Shown here piece by piece: positions 43,584 to 53,366 of a stretch of 64,000 nucleotides of DNA (positions are counted from its first letter, which is position 1; each line of letters begins with the position of its first letter). Origin of the DNA: Xenorhabdus cabanillasii (GTDB taxonomy: Bacteria; Pseudomonadota; Gammaproteobacteria; Enterobacterales; Enterobacteriaceae); NCBI RefSeq assembly GCF_003386665.1, contig NZ_QTUB01000001.1, positions 3,348,001-3,412,000 of the forward strand, written 5' to 3'. Under the pieces are notes generated by a model. It was not told the DNA's origin and searched no databases. It worked only from the letters and a program-made list of their open reading frames with translations. The position numbers and the translations under genes are program-made.

Positions 43584-45224
43584 ATGAACAATAACGTACA
43601 AAGCAGACCGGACAATGACCAAGTCGTCATTGGTGTTGATGTCGGTACAGGCAGTGCCCGTGCCGGTATTTTTGATATGAACGGTAAAATGCTGGCATCA
43701 GCCAAACACGATATAACACTTTATCGTAATGGTACTAATAATGGTGCTGGTTTTGTCGAGCAATCCAGTCGTGAAATCTGGGATGCGGTCTGTTATTGCG
43801 TCAGAGAGGTGATGTCGCGTTCTGAAAGCACACCGCAACAAGTTGCCGGTATCGGTTTTGATGCCACCTGTTCATTGGTTGTGTTAGGTAAAGATATGGA
43901 ACCGATTTCTGTCAGCCTGAGTGAAGATCCGAACCGCAATATTATCGTCTGGATGGATCACCGGGCGACAGCACAGGCAGAACGCATCAACGCATCAGGT
44001 CATTCAGTGCTTAACTATGTCGGCGGTAAAATTTCCCCTGAAATGGAAACACCGAAAATTCTCTGGCTGAAAGAAAATCGCCGCAAAGCTTTTGATGATG
44101 CATGGCAATTCTTTGATCTGGCCGATTTTCTGACCTGGAAATCCACCGGATCTCTTTCCCGCTCTACCTGTACCGTGACCTGTAAATGGACCTACCTTGC
44201 GCATGAAAAACGTTGGGATGCGGATTACTTCCGTCAGATCGGTCTGTCTGAACTTGCAGATGAAAACTTTGCCCGTATCGGACAGAGCATTGTCGAACCG
44301 GGAACACCTTGTGGTCAGGGACTGACAGAAGACGCAGCACAACAGATGGGTTTATTAGCAGGCACCCCAGTCGCCGCTGGAATGATTGATGCCCACGCAG
44401 GTGGTATCGGTACTGTCGGTGTCAACGGTGATGCAACCCATAACATGGCTTATGTGTTCGGCACCTCTTCCTGTACGATGACAACAACTCAGGAACCGGT
44501 ATTTATACCCGGTGTCTGGGGCCCCTACTTCTCTGCGATGATCCCCGGTATGTGGCTGAATGAAGGTGGGCAAAGCACAGCGGGAGCGGCAATCGACCAA
44601 CTGTTGTCTTTGCACCCTGCTACCGTGGCAGCTAAAGCAATGGCAAAAGAGAAAAGTATATCTCTGCCGGTTTTTTTAGCTGATATGGCTATGAGAAAAA
44701 CGCAATCCGCTTCCCAGGCTGTCGAACTGGCAGAAGGTATTCATGTCGTTCCTGAGTTTCTGGGGAACCGCGCTCCTTTTGCCGATCCTCATGCTCGGGC
44801 GGTCATTGCCGGATTGGGTATGGAAAACAGCCTCAATAATCTGCTTTCTCTATATATCGCTGGTGTGTGCGGTATCGGTTACGGGCTACGTCAGATTATC
44901 GAAGCACAGGCGAAATCTGGGGTAATAATTGAAAATATTGTCATCAGTGGAGGAGCCGGTCAGCATCCTTTCATCCGCCAGTTACTTGCAGATACCTGCG
45001 GTGTGACGGTGGTTGCAACCCGAGCCAGTGAACCTGTTCTGCTCGGTTCCGCTATTCTGGGTGCAGTTGCCGGTGGCATTTTTGCGGGTGTCGGACAGGC
45101 GATGGCGCATTTTTCTGCCATTGACCGCACATACCAGCCAAATGAGCGCTATCGCGAACGCCATAACATCCGTTTTGCATCATTTCAATGTCTCCAGCAA
45201 TGTGCCAGAGAGCTTAAAGGTTAA
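43584..45224 (+). CDS. FGGY-family pentulose kinase (D-ribulokinase type)
   Basis: A 546-residue sugar kinase. The start at 43584 follows GAAGGAGG. The N-terminal ATPase-fold phosphate motif is VVIGVDVGTGSARAGIFD, and MDHRA and GMIDAHAGG are FGGY substrate and catalytic segments. GGAGQHPFIRQLLADTCG is the C-terminal signature. Pentulose kinases of this group phosphorylate D-ribulose. No isomerase, transporter or regulator is next to it. The frame stays open upstream (DAQPIEVAETLVTLGI), perhaps the end of a lost partner gene. Confidence 0.87.
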   Translation: MNNNVQSRPDNDQVVIGVDVGTGSARAGIFDMNGKMLASAKHDITLYRNGTNNGAGFVEQSSREIWDAVCYCVREVMSRSESTPQQVAGIGFDATCSLVVLGKDMEPISVSLSEDPNRNIIVWMDHRATAQAERINASGHSVLNYVGGKISPEMETPKILWLKENRRKAFDDAWQFFDLADFLTWKSTGSLSRSTCTVTCKWTYLAHEKRWDADYFRQIGLSELADENFARIGQSIVEPGTPCGQGLTEDAAQQMGLLAGTPVAAGMIDAHAGGIGTVGVNGDATHNMAYVFGTSSCTMTTTQEPVFIPGVWGPYFSAMIPGMWLNEGGQSTAGAAIDQLLSLHPATVAAKAMAKEKSISLPVFLADMAMRKTQSASQAVELAEGIHVVPEFLGNRAPFADPHARAVIAGLGMENSLNNLLSLYIAGVCGIGYGLRQIIEAQAKSGVIIENIVISGGAGQHPFIRQLLADTCGVTVVATRASEPVLLGSAILGAVAGGIFAGVGQAMAHFSAIDRTYQPNERYRERHNIRFASFQCLQQCARELKG

Positions 45225-45238
45225 GTCCATAGCTTCGA

Positions 45239-46621
45239 CTAAAAATATTTTTCTAGCTGTATTTGTATTTCGTTTTTATCGTAACTGTATTGCCAGCTTA
45301 CATTGCTACGATTGTGCAAGTGGCGGAAAGTGACAGAAGGTGTCATCCCCCAGATTTTGCTGGCAGGAAATTTAACGGAAGCGGTATAGATCTGTTCATT
45401 ATCTTGACGTTTGGCACCCAATAATGCGCTGTAGGCGCCAAAACGTTGCGTTTTCAGTGTGGCAAACAGCGAACCATCAATGCCGGAATAAAGTGGCCCG
45501 GCTATCCCCGCAGTAACTCCCCATTGTTGATAGCGAGCTGCCGGTTGTTGATTGTTTCGATAGCTCCAGCCAGTGCCGCCAAACAGAATAAAATCGTTGC
45601 CGATAGCATGGGAGAGATTGAAATAAGATGAGGAAAGTTCGCCATTTTTCCAATGATAAAGAGGCTGATAACTGAATCGCTTATGTTCAAATTCAGCGCT
45701 GAGGAAGGTTTGATCAGAGATAGCCCATTGCCATTCTATTTTGGCAGCGACAGCATGGTATTCGGTTATTCCGGCTTGTTGTTTATATTCAAACAAAGGA
45801 GCAAAGGATAGGTCATTATTCCTGCTTTTAAAATTGTAGCCACTGATCAGCAAAAACGTGTTTTCGTTTCCGTTATGGAAATGAGGATAGATTTCACCAT
45901 CAATCATTCCGCGACCAAAAATGCCGTGGTGGCCAACAAGCTGGTAACGCCGGCTTAATGTAACATGATAAGCGCTTCCCCATTCTTTGATCGCTTTTGG
46001 TATTTCCCGTTCAATTTTACATTCTCCTTTTAAAATAAGCAGACAGTCCGGTTTCATATTTGGAGACATATTTATATTATCGTTATAGATATAACTGAGT
46101 GAAAACGAACTGTGCCAGCGGTTTCTTTGGGTGATTGCTTTTATATAACCGTCGATGTTCTTCAAAACGATTGCGGGTAATTGATGCTGTTTACTTAATT
46201 CATCCATTAACTGTTTGGCTTCCCGATTTTTATGATCTTCAAAATAGACACGAGCCAATTCCAATTTGATGCGGGTGAAATTCGGTTTTTGACGCAGGAT
46301 TTTTTGATAGAGGGAAGCTGCGAGAGTTAAATTCCCCTCACGACGTGCCAGCCCACCCAGGGCAAAATTGACCAGCATAACATCATGCCCCGGCAATTTT
46401 TGATAAACCGACAAAAAGCGTCTTACATCTGACCATTGCTGATAATTAATGGCAAGGTACAGTGCTTGACCGATATCCTTAAGATTGTTTTTAACCTTAA
46501 ATTCTTGCCCATGAATCTTTGGTGAAATCTCATTTGATATATCATTGGCGTAGCCTGTTGAAAAAAGGAGTGATGTCAGTAGTGACGCAAGTAATACAGC
46601 CACGTTTCTCTTGCCAGTCAT
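45239..46621 (-). CDS. Slam/DUF560 outer-membrane protein (type XI secretion)
   Basis: A 460-residue protein with signal peptide (~1-25), a TPR region (~50-165; NFALGGLARREGNLTLAASL, LELARVYFEDHKNREAKQL) and a C-terminal beta-barrel (~170-460) ending in Phe. This is the architecture of Slam and NilB, which move specific lipoproteins or soluble hemophilin-like proteins to the cell surface. The likely cargo gene lies just upstream in the same transcript (46757-47470). A hairpin at 46710-46742 separates the two and may set their ratio. Confidence 0.88.
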   Translation of the reverse strand: MTGKRNVAVLLASLLTSLLFSTGYANDISNEISPKIHGQEFKVKNNLKDIGQALYLAINYQQWSDVRRFLSVYQKLPGHDVMLVNFALGGLARREGNLTLAASLYQKILRQKPNFTRIKLELARVYFEDHKNREAKQLMDELSKQHQLPAIVLKNIDGYIKAITQRNRWHSSFSLSYIYNDNINMSPNMKPDCLLILKGECKIEREIPKAIKEWGSAYHVTLSRRYQLVGHHGIFGRGMIDGEIYPHFHNGNENTFLLISGYNFKSRNNDLSFAPLFEYKQQAGITEYHAVAAKIEWQWAISDQTFLSAEFEHKRFSYQPLYHWKNGELSSSYFNLSHAIGNDFILFGGTGWSYRNNQQPAARYQQWGVTAGIAGPLYSGIDGSLFATLKTQRFGAYSALLGAKRQDNEQIYTASVKFPASKIWGMTPSVTFRHLHNRSNVSWQYSYDKNEIQIQLEKYF

Positions 46622-46709
46622 AGGGGAAACCCGCTTGCAAAATCCATCTTCTGAGCAGAATTGGCGATAGAAGGCCGTAATAAATAAGGCAGAAGATGAG
46701 GAAGAGAAG

Positions 46710-46742
46710 AAGATAACAGTGTCAAAATGGCACTGTTATCTT
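46710..46742 (-). terminator. Intercistronic hairpin between cargo and Slam genes
   Basis: Perfect 12-bp arms AAGATAACAGTG and CACTGTTATCTT with a nine-base loop. In the leftward direction it is followed by a pyrimidine-rich CTTCTTCTCTTCC. Probably partial termination, giving more cargo than transporter. Confidence 0.65.
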
Positions 46743-46756
46743 TGTGAAATTAGCAG

Positions 46757-47470
46757 CTACTGTCTGTTACCGCCAAAAGCAGTATCTTTGCTTCTGTCGC
46801 TATCAAATTTGGCATATCCCGCTAAAGCGGAGGCAGAATCACCGTAGAATTTCCCATCAGTGACACCATTAATATTTCCATTGGCTGTGGCTTTGCCTGA
46901 AAACCCGGCATCCTGATTGATATTGGCATCAATACCTATATTGAGAGAATTATTGCTGAGTGAACCATTTAGTTTTTGGGCATCAAAATCAGCGACTAGC
47001 CGACCGGAGAGGAGGTTATGGCCATTATATTGGTTCAGGCCTTTCACATTATAGATTGCAGTACCGCCTTTTGGCATATTGGTTGTAACATCTTTGCCTG
47101 TATAAAAAACAGTGTGGGTCTTATCTGATTTATCTGGCGTTTTTTGTGCCCATTCACCGAAGTAAACCTCCTCATTGGGGACTTGAGCAACATCAATATA
47201 CTGATTCTCAATACCGGGAAGGTTCTCCAGTTTGAAATCATAGATGCCATTATTGTCGCGTTTAGCCAGTCTTTTCAGTTTAGATGCAGTAAAGAGTTTA
47301 TTTTTTACGATGGGGAGAGAGATACCAATAGCCGGCTCATTATCTTTCTCTCCGAGTATAAGATGTGGTGTAGTTTCTGTTTGGCTTATACCATACCCAA
47401 CTTTTGCTTGGGCTTGTGTTATCAATCCCAAAACGCCTAATATTGCGATTAATATATTGACCTTTTTCAT
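46757..47470 (-). CDS. Slam-dependent secreted cargo, hemophilin/TbpB-barrel type
   Basis: A 237-residue protein. Start at 47470 with GAGG eight bases upstream. The signal peptide ends QAQA/KVGYG with no cysteine after it, so it is not a lipoprotein. The C-terminal half (GTAIYNVKGLNQYNGHN, LVADFDAQKLNGSLSNNSLN, SGKATANGNINGVTDGKFYG, GYAKFDSDRSKDTAFGGNRQ) is the TbpB-like eight-strand barrel recognised by Slam. HphA and the Xenorhabdus hemophilin share this layout and scavenge haem. Haem binding here is an inference. No TonB haem receptor is adjacent. Confidence 0.82.
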   Translation of the reverse strand: MKKVNILIAILGVLGLITQAQAKVGYGISQTETTPHLILGEKDNEPAIGISLPIVKNKLFTASKLKRLAKRDNNGIYDFKLENLPGIENQYIDVAQVPNEEVYFGEWAQKTPDKSDKTHTVFYTGKDVTTNMPKGGTAIYNVKGLNQYNGHNLLSGRLVADFDAQKLNGSLSNNSLNIGIDANINQDAGFSGKATANGNINGVTDGKFYGDSASALAGYAKFDSDRSKDTAFGGNRQ

Positions 47471-47671
47471 TAATAACCTCACTGAGTGTACAGAATACGC
47501 TGCTATCTATTCATACATGGTATTTTTAGTTTTCCGCTCTGAATAAATTACACTCAGAAAATATCGATGTGAATAAAAAGTGATATTTTGTTAATTATTG
47601 GTTAATAATTGTTGGGCATAAACAGGAGCTAATCTGCAATCAAACCTCCCGGCACAATTCAACGCTCAAGT

Positions 47672-48325
47672 TCAATCAATGTTTGTCGTGTTATGCTTAT
47701 CCAGCCAGCATTCTGTCCGGGCATTAAACGCTTGCAAAGTAGCAAATCCTGCATAGTTATTGACAACACTGTAAGCTCCCTGCTGGAAGGGAAAAGACCA
47801 CATAGCAGTGACAGGTAGTTTTAGTAATTTGGTTATCATCACGCCTAAAACCCCTTGATGGGCAATTATTAGTTGATTTTTCCGGGCAGTATCAGAACAA
47901 GAAATAGCAGAATGCAGCTCCTCAGTGTATTCCTCTACCCGCGCTGAAAAATGCCGGAATGGCTCTCCCCCGGTTGGACAACCATTTTGCCAATCTGCCA
48001 ACCAATGTAACCAGGCCTGTGGATCTTCTTCGGCAATATCTGTGTGATGACGCAGTTCCCATGCTCCAAAATCCAACTCATTGAGACGGTACTCACTTTG
48101 TATGGTTAATTCAGATGTATTTGATTGCGCAATAATTTGGGCTGTTTGTTGTGCCCTTTGCATTTCACTACAGTGCATAGATTGAAAAGTGATGTTTTTC
48201 AGTGCATCAGCGACTTGCTGTCCCTGCTGTATCCCAATTTCAGTTAAAGGTAAGTCGGTTTTGCCACAAAAGACACCATCAATATTGGCTTGTGTCTGCC
48301 CATGTCGAACAAGAAACAATCGCAT
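47672..48325 (-). CDS. cobC: Alpha-ribazole phosphatase
   Basis: A 217-residue histidine phosphatase. The catalytic motif LVRHGQTQANIDGVFCGKTD is at the N terminus. The start at 48325 follows GAGAGGA; earlier in-frame starts are less likely. CobC removes phosphate from alpha-ribazole phosphate or adenosylcobalamin phosphate in the nucleotide-loop branch. It begins 43 bases after the cbiP stop. In Salmonella cobUST follow cbiP, so here cobC takes that place. Confidence 0.9.
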   Translation of the reverse strand: MRLFLVRHGQTQANIDGVFCGKTDLPLTEIGIQQGQQVADALKNITFQSMHCSEMQRAQQTAQIIAQSNTSELTIQSEYRLNELDFGAWELRHHTDIAEEDPQAWLHWLADWQNGCPTGGEPFRHFSARVEEYTEELHSAISCSDTARKNQLIIAHQGVLGVMITKLLKLPVTAMWSFPFQQGAYSVVNNYAGFATLQAFNARTECWLDKHNTTNID

Positions 48326-48368
48326 CTGATTATCCTCTCTTTGTTGGCTTTGTTTATTACCGTCAACG

Positions 48369-49919
48369 TCATGGCATGACTTCACTGGATTTGTGTCCAT
48401 GCATTAACTGGTAAATCCGCGCGATATCCAGATGCTCACGCATACTGGCAGCCAATATATTAAATTGTTTTTCTTTGTGCTGGCGGTAATTAAAAGCCAT
48501 ATTTTCTAGTGGAGAGTAACCTTTTCTTATGCGCAGTTGATTTAATAACGGGCGGGTAAACGTGTTTTGATCAAATAAACCATGCAGGTAACTTCCCATT
48601 ACCAGACCATCCTGTGTAACAGCTCCGTCAAACCACGTTTTTTCTTCACCATTGTGTAAATGCATTTTGGCGAAAGGCATTGCCTGCTTACCAAGCCGGG
48701 TGGTTCCCATATGGATCTCATAACCCACAATAGGTTGTTCGCTGCATAATTTCAGCATGCCTGATAACACAGGTGACACAACTCCCCTGACCTGTGCGGT
48801 CTGTTTTTCGCTACTAAATTCTGTTTCAGTATCCAATAAACCTAAACCTGCCATTTGGGTTAAGCCGGATTCCACTCCATCCACAATCTGTTTACCCAAT
48901 ATTTGATAGCCCCCACAGATCCCGATAATCGGCACGTTTTTCTGCTGTGCTGTGATAATTGCCTGCTCAAAGCCCTGAGTTTTCAACCAGGTCAAATCTC
49001 CTAACGTATTCTTGCTACCGGGCAGAATAATGAGATCGGCGCCCTGAAGTTCAGAAGGATCGGAGACATAACGCAAATGCACATCCGGCTGAGCCGCCAG
49101 CGCATTGAAATCGGTGAAATTAGCAATATGAGGGTATTGGATGACAACAATATCCAGACAATCTGCGGTTTTTCGCTTCTGTTGGTCATATTTACCCACC
49201 TGCAAAGCGACGCTGTCTTCATCTTCCAGATCAAGTTCCAGCCACGGCAATACTCCCAATATTGGTACTTGTGTTAAGGCTTCAATCTGTTCAATTCCTG
49301 ATTGCAACAAAGATATATCACCGCGAAATTTATTGATGATGACACCCTTGATGCGGACTTTTTCCTCCGGTTTAAGCAAAGCCAATGTGCCGTAGATGGA
49401 TGCAAATACACCGCCACGATCAATGTCTGCCACCAAAATGACAGGGGCATCCACTAATTCGGCCATGCCCATATTGACGATATCGCGATCACGCAGATTG
49501 ATCTCTGCCGGACTGCCCGCCCCTTCTAACACGATGATATCCGTTTCCACTGCTAACCCGTTATATGCCATCAAAATCTGCTGAAGCAATCGGGGCTTAT
49601 GCTCGTGATATTCCACCGCGTTCATGCTGCACATGACTTTCCCCATAAAAATCACCTGAGCCTTGCGATCGCTGGTAGGTTTCAACAATACCGGATTCAT
49701 ACGCACATCCGGCGCAATTCCGGCTGCTTCCGCCTGAAATATCTGCGCTCGTCCCATCTCTTTGCCATCTGCGGTAATCCCGGAATTAAGCGCCATATTC
49801 TGGGATTTAAAGGGAGCACAACGATAACCATCCTGTGAAAATATCCGGCAAAATCCTGCTACCAGTACACTTTTGCCTACATCCGATGCCGTGCCCTGAA
49901 CCATCAGCGATAATGTCAT
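48369..49919 (-). CDS. cbiP: Cobyric acid synthase
   Basis: A 516-residue glutamine amidotransferase-type synthase. The N-terminal ATPase P-loop is [17 protein letters not shown] and the class I glutaminase nucleophile is in [11 protein letters not shown]. It amidates four side chains of adenosylcobyrinate diamide using glutamine and ATP. Last of the contiguous cbi genes. Confidence 0.95.
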   Translation of the reverse strand: MTLSLMVQGTASDVGKSVLVAGFCRIFSQDGYRCAPFKSQNMALNSGITADGKEMGRAQIFQAEAAGIAPDVRMNPVLLKPTSDRKAQVIFMGKVMCSMNAVEYHEHKPRLLQQILMAYNGLAVETDIIVLEGAGSPAEINLRDRDIVNMGMAELVDAPVILVADIDRGGVFASIYGTLALLKPEEKVRIKGVIINKFRGDISLLQSGIEQIEALTQVPILGVLPWLELDLEDEDSVALQVGKYDQQKRKTADCLDIVVIQYPHIANFTDFNALAAQPDVHLRYVSDPSELQGADLIILPGSKNTLGDLTWLKTQGFEQAIITAQQKNVPIIGICGGYQILGKQIVDGVESGLTQMAGLGLLDTETEFSSEKQTAQVRGVVSPVLSGMLKLCSEQPIVGYEIHMGTTRLGKQAMPFAKMHLHNGEEKTWFDGAVTQDGLVMGSYLHGLFDQNTFTRPLLNQLRIRKGYSPLENMAFNYRQHKEKQFNILAASMREHLDIARIYQLMHGHKSSEVMP

Positions 49920-49937
49920 TCTGTTTTCTCCCTTATT

Positions 49938-50771
49938 CTAAGGTGACTGTTCTACGGTGACTTGTTTCGCGGTAATTTGCTTCGCAATGATAGAGAAAAG
50001 TTCCTGCTCGGTCTTGCACAGAGGCAATCCGCCTTCAGTGTGTACTTTCACCAGCCACGGTTGTGCCAATCCCGCTTGTTCAAGCTGTGTTTTTTGTAGT
50101 AATACCGTCTCAGGCTTGCCGGAACTTATCATCTTCCCATTTGCCAGCACATATAAACCATCACAAATCTGGTAGATTAAGTCTATGTCGTGACTGGAAA
50201 TAATGATCCGTTTTCCCTCAGCAGCAATCGTATTGATAATGTCTAACATTTGTTGACGACCAGCGGGATCAAGTCCCGCTGTTGGTTCATCCAGCAATAA
50301 GTAATCAAACTCCATGACCAGCGCCCCTGCAATGGCCACTCGTTTTTTCTGACCAAAACTTAGATATTGAATCGGTTTATTGCGAAAAGTATGCGCATCT
50401 ACTCGTGTCAGCGCATATTCAATCCTGCGCTGTATCTCAGTTTCATCAATACCCAGATTACGTAAACTAAAAGCAAGATCGCTTTCGATATCGGTATAAA
50501 AGATTTGCTGGTCAGGGTCCTGAAACACGGTGACAACCCGCTGGCGCAAATCCATCAACCCTTTTTTGCTGTAATCCAAAGGAGCGTTATTCCACCAGAC
50601 CGCCCCTTTTTGTGGACGTAAGATACCGGAAAGATTCATGAGTAAGGTTGATTTACCACACCCATTCGCTCCGATAATTCCCGTGACTTGATGGCGATTA
50701 AAATCAAGCGTCAAACCTTTCAAGATGGGTTCGTCCTGATAACTGAAATACAGTGACCGAGTTTCTAACAT
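49938..50771 (-). CDS. cbiO: Cobalt ECF transporter ATPase
   Basis: A 277-residue ABC ATPase with Walker A GANGCGKSTL, signature LSFGQKKRVAIAG and Walker B LLLDEPTAGLDP. It drives the CbiMNQO cobalt importer with CbiM, CbiN and CbiQ encoded just upstream. A 109-base spacer separates it from cbiQ, unusually long for this operon. That spacer contains a short direct repeat (TTCATGC..CATCATTCATA). Confidence 0.95.
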   Translation of the reverse strand: MLETRSLYFSYQDEPILKGLTLDFNRHQVTGIIGANGCGKSTLLMNLSGILRPQKGAVWWNNAPLDYSKKGLMDLRQRVVTVFQDPDQQIFYTDIESDLAFSLRNLGIDETEIQRRIEYALTRVDAHTFRNKPIQYLSFGQKKRVAIAGALVMEFDYLLLDEPTAGLDPAGRQQMLDIINTIAAEGKRIIISSHDIDLIYQICDGLYVLANGKMISSGKPETVLLQKTQLEQAGLAQPWLVKVHTEGGLPLCKTEQELFSIIAKQITAKQVTVEQSP

Positions 50772-50880
50772 ATTGTCCTCTCCTGTTTTTTCAATCCATG
50801 TTTTCCAACTTCCACCCTATGTTTCTCACCTCTTATATCTTCAATTCATGCCCATCATTCATATAATTCATGCTCATCAT

Positions 50881-51558
50881 TCATAAATGAAAATCACCCT
50901 GATATAACTTAAGTTCCAATGCCACACTCATTTGCTGATAACGACTCATCACCCGCGCAAACAACATGCTGATTAACATTGCCAGTGATCGGTAACCTGT
51001 TCGCAAAGAGCGATAACCGAATCGCAGTGATTGCGCATGATGAATCGCTACTGCTTCCTCCAAAAAGATAAAAATAAAGCGCCACGTCAGAAGGATTTGT
51101 TCAATCAGCAGATGAGGAACGCGGCAAAATTTAAGTAACTTGATCATCTGCTCAAAGGGCATGTTCATCATGAACCAAAATGTTGCAGATAATGCAGCAA
51201 GGCTACGCCAGAGAGTTTGGTTAGCTATCTGGACGCCTTGCGGATCAATGCCGAACCAGTACTGTCCAGCCTGGAATCCCCATAGCAGACTCTCCGGCTG
51301 AGTGCCTGCGGACAACACAATGGCAACCAAGCCGAATGCCAGAAATCCGACGGGGATTAACAGCCATTTCAGGTAACGCAGCAAACTGATCCGCAGCAGA
51401 TAGCAAGTCAATAAGGCAAGACCAATCAACAACACAGCTTGCCATAGCGGAGAAAGTACCATTGCCAGGGTCATAAACAGGAGATACAGGGCGAATTTCG
51501 CCCTGGGATCTTTATCACACCAACGGCTCTGGTAGCTGAGCTTATCTATTCCGATCAT
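50881..51558 (-). CDS. cbiQ: Cobalt ECF transporter transmembrane subunit
   Basis: A 225-residue membrane subunit. The start at 51558 overlaps cbiN by 17 bases. DKLSYQSRWCDKDPRAKF is the typical N terminus and five to six helices follow. The cytoplasmic coupling helices with A-R-G-type motifs (SLRFGYRSLR, MLFARVMSRYQQM) contact CbiO. Confidence 0.93.
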   Translation of the reverse strand: MIGIDKLSYQSRWCDKDPRAKFALYLLFMTLAMVLSPLWQAVLLIGLALLTCYLLRISLLRYLKWLLIPVGFLAFGLVAIVLSAGTQPESLLWGFQAGQYWFGIDPQGVQIANQTLWRSLAALSATFWFMMNMPFEQMIKLLKFCRVPHLLIEQILLTWRFIFIFLEEAVAIHHAQSLRFGYRSLRTGYRSLAMLISMLFARVMSRYQQMSVALELKLYQGDFHL

Positions 51559-51826
51559 GTTCTTTCCGTTTACGGTGATAATAGCCAAAAATGTAGAAAA
51601 TCACGGCTGTACCCAAACTTCCCTGTAAGGTAAACAGCAGGCTTTCAATTTCACCACTGGCAGGTTTGTATAAGGATTTAAACCACGGCGTATAATCTGG
51701 TGCTATTTCCATGATTTGGGCTTCTGCCTGACCATCTGCCCCTCCGAACTCGCCACCATGTTCAATAAAAAATGGGATGATGCACAATGCCGCAACAAGG
51801 GCCAGTAATATCAATGTTTTTTTCAT
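51542..51826 (-). CDS. cbiN: Cobalt ECF transporter small subunit
   Basis: A 94-residue protein with two transmembrane segments and a periplasmic loop containing GGEFGGADGQAE and YTPWFKSLYKP, the CbiN hallmarks. It helps CbiM load cobalt. Confidence 0.95.
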   Translation of the reverse strand: MKKTLILLALVAALCIIPFFIEHGGEFGGADGQAEAQIMEIAPDYTPWFKSLYKPASGEIESLLFTLQGSLGTAVIFYIFGYYHRKRKEHDRNR

Positions 51827-51854
51827 TTTTCACACTCCTGCTCATTGACGGCGT

Positions 51855-52586
51855 CTAGAAACTGCGAGCCTGAATTAATTGTCTTTTTACGAGTTGGTCA
51901 TAAATCAGTACCGTCAGTAACCCTTCAGCCACTGCGATAGGAAGTTGGGTCATACAGAAAATGCCCATGAATTTAAGGATTGCCGCTCCCATGCCCAGTT
52001 GTGGATCAGGGAAAGCAACACCTAACTGAATGGAAGTGACAGCATAAGTGACAATATCGGCGACAAAGGCACAGAAAAAGACACCGACATCTTTGCGCAC
52101 TCCCATTTTGCCGGAGAAACGCCATATCAAATATCCTGCTAATGGGCCAATTACCGCCATTGACATACCGTTAGCACCTAACGTGGTGATACCACCGTGC
52201 GCCAGCAATAAAGCCTGAAACAGCAGCACAATCGCGCCAAGTACTGCCACAACGGAAGGGCCAAACAAAATCACTGCCAGTGCCACACCGGTTGGATGTG
52301 AGCAGCTTCCGGTGACAGAAGGGATTTTTAAGGCAGAAAGAACAAAAATAAATGCGCCACACAGTGCCAGCAAGACTTTCTGGTTGCTCTCCTCCTGTAC
52401 AATCTGGCGTAACCTTACCAGCCCTGCCGCCAGAAAAGGCAGGAAAGCCAGCCACCATGCCACAGCCCACATTGGAGGTAAAAAACCCTCCATGACATGC
52501 ATAGCAAAAACTTCTTGCGGTGCCATCACCAAAAACAGTGCGATAATTGCACCAAGTAACGAAAATCTCGTCAGTTTCTGTTGCAT
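51855..52586 (-). CDS. cbiM: Cobalt ECF transporter substrate-binding subunit
   Basis: A 243-residue membrane protein. The sequence MHVMEGFLPPMWAVAWW at about residue 29 provides the metal-binding N terminus (after cleavage of a leader ending VFA), and CSHPTGVALAVILFGP is conserved. It is the cobalt-selective S component. Confidence 0.95.
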   Translation of the reverse strand: MQQKLTRFSLLGAIIALFLVMAPQEVFAMHVMEGFLPPMWAVAWWLAFLPFLAAGLVRLRQIVQEESNQKVLLALCGAFIFVLSALKIPSVTGSCSHPTGVALAVILFGPSVVAVLGAIVLLFQALLLAHGGITTLGANGMSMAVIGPLAGYLIWRFSGKMGVRKDVGVFFCAFVADIVTYAVTSIQLGVAFPDPQLGMGAAILKFMGIFCMTQLPIAVAEGLLTVLIYDQLVKRQLIQARSF

Positions 52587-52589
52587 AAC

Positions 52590-53366
52590 TCACCTCGATA
52601 ATTGCCAGTTTTTATTAACAAAAATCGTTGAAAAATAAGATAATTCTTGTCTGCATTCTTTTTCACTGAGAGACAATGTGGTGAGATCGCGCCAACATTG
52701 CTCAGTCGGCAAAGTGGCGTCAGCCATCATCAGTGCATGTTCTAAGAGATTGTGACGTTGTAACAGATCACGGATCAGGGGAAAACGCGAATAGACTTTC
52801 ATCAGGACAAGGCAATCGTGATTGAGCAATGCTTGCTCCAGAACTGCTTCAGAAGCGGTACAGGAAATAACAGCTAATGTTTGATCTTCCATTGCCAGAG
52901 GCATCATACTGGCTGCGGCAATGGCAGAAAATGAAGTGATCCCGGGCACGATTTCCAGCCACGAAGCAGGATTTTTTTGCTCCGATACCAGCCGCTGTAA
53001 AAGAAATACCCATGTACTGAACAGCATCGGATCGCCCAAAGTGATAAAACCGATTTTTCTGCCATTCGCCACTTCCTCTTTTAAGGCTTGTGCTACTTCG
53101 TCCCACACTGCTCTTTTTGCTGCCATATCGGCTTTCATTAGAAAGTGGTAAGTGAAAATTTCGGTTTTCGGCGAAAGGTATTCTTCGATAATGGAATGAG
53201 CAACGCTTTTGGCTCCTTTCTTTCCCGTTGGGGTATAAATCACATCCAATTCAGAAAGAATACGTGCTGCCCGTACAGTAATCAGATCACTGGCTCCCGG
53301 ACCAACACCTATCACAGACAGTTTTCCTGCTTTTTTATCCTTTTTATCCTTTGCTTGTTCATTCAT
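52590..53366 (-). CDS. cbiL: Cobalt-factor II C20-methyltransferase
   Basis: A 258-residue SAM tetrapyrrole methyltransferase. N-terminal GVGPGASDLITVRAARIL is the P-loop-like family motif; FITLGDPMLFSTW and EIVPGITSFSAIAAA are the next two. It adds the C20 methyl early in the anaerobic pathway. It overlaps cbiK by four bases. Confidence 0.94.
   Translation of the reverse strand: MNEQAKDKKDKKAGKLSVIGVGPGASDLITVRAARILSELDVIYTPTGKKGAKSVAHSIIEEYLSPKTEIFTYHFLMKADMAAKRAVWDEVAQALKEEVANGRKIGFITLGDPMLFSTWVFLLQRLVSEQKNPASWLEIVPGITSFSAIAAASMMPLAMEDQTLAVISCTASEAVLEQALLNHDCLVLMKVYSRFPLIRDLLQRHNLLEHALMMADATLPTEQCWRDLTTLSLSEKECRQELSYFSTIFVNKNWQLSR

Noticed and set aside
52171..52593. Leftward 140-codon open frame within cbiM
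   Set aside because: Out-of-frame shadow of cbiM, which has all family motifs.
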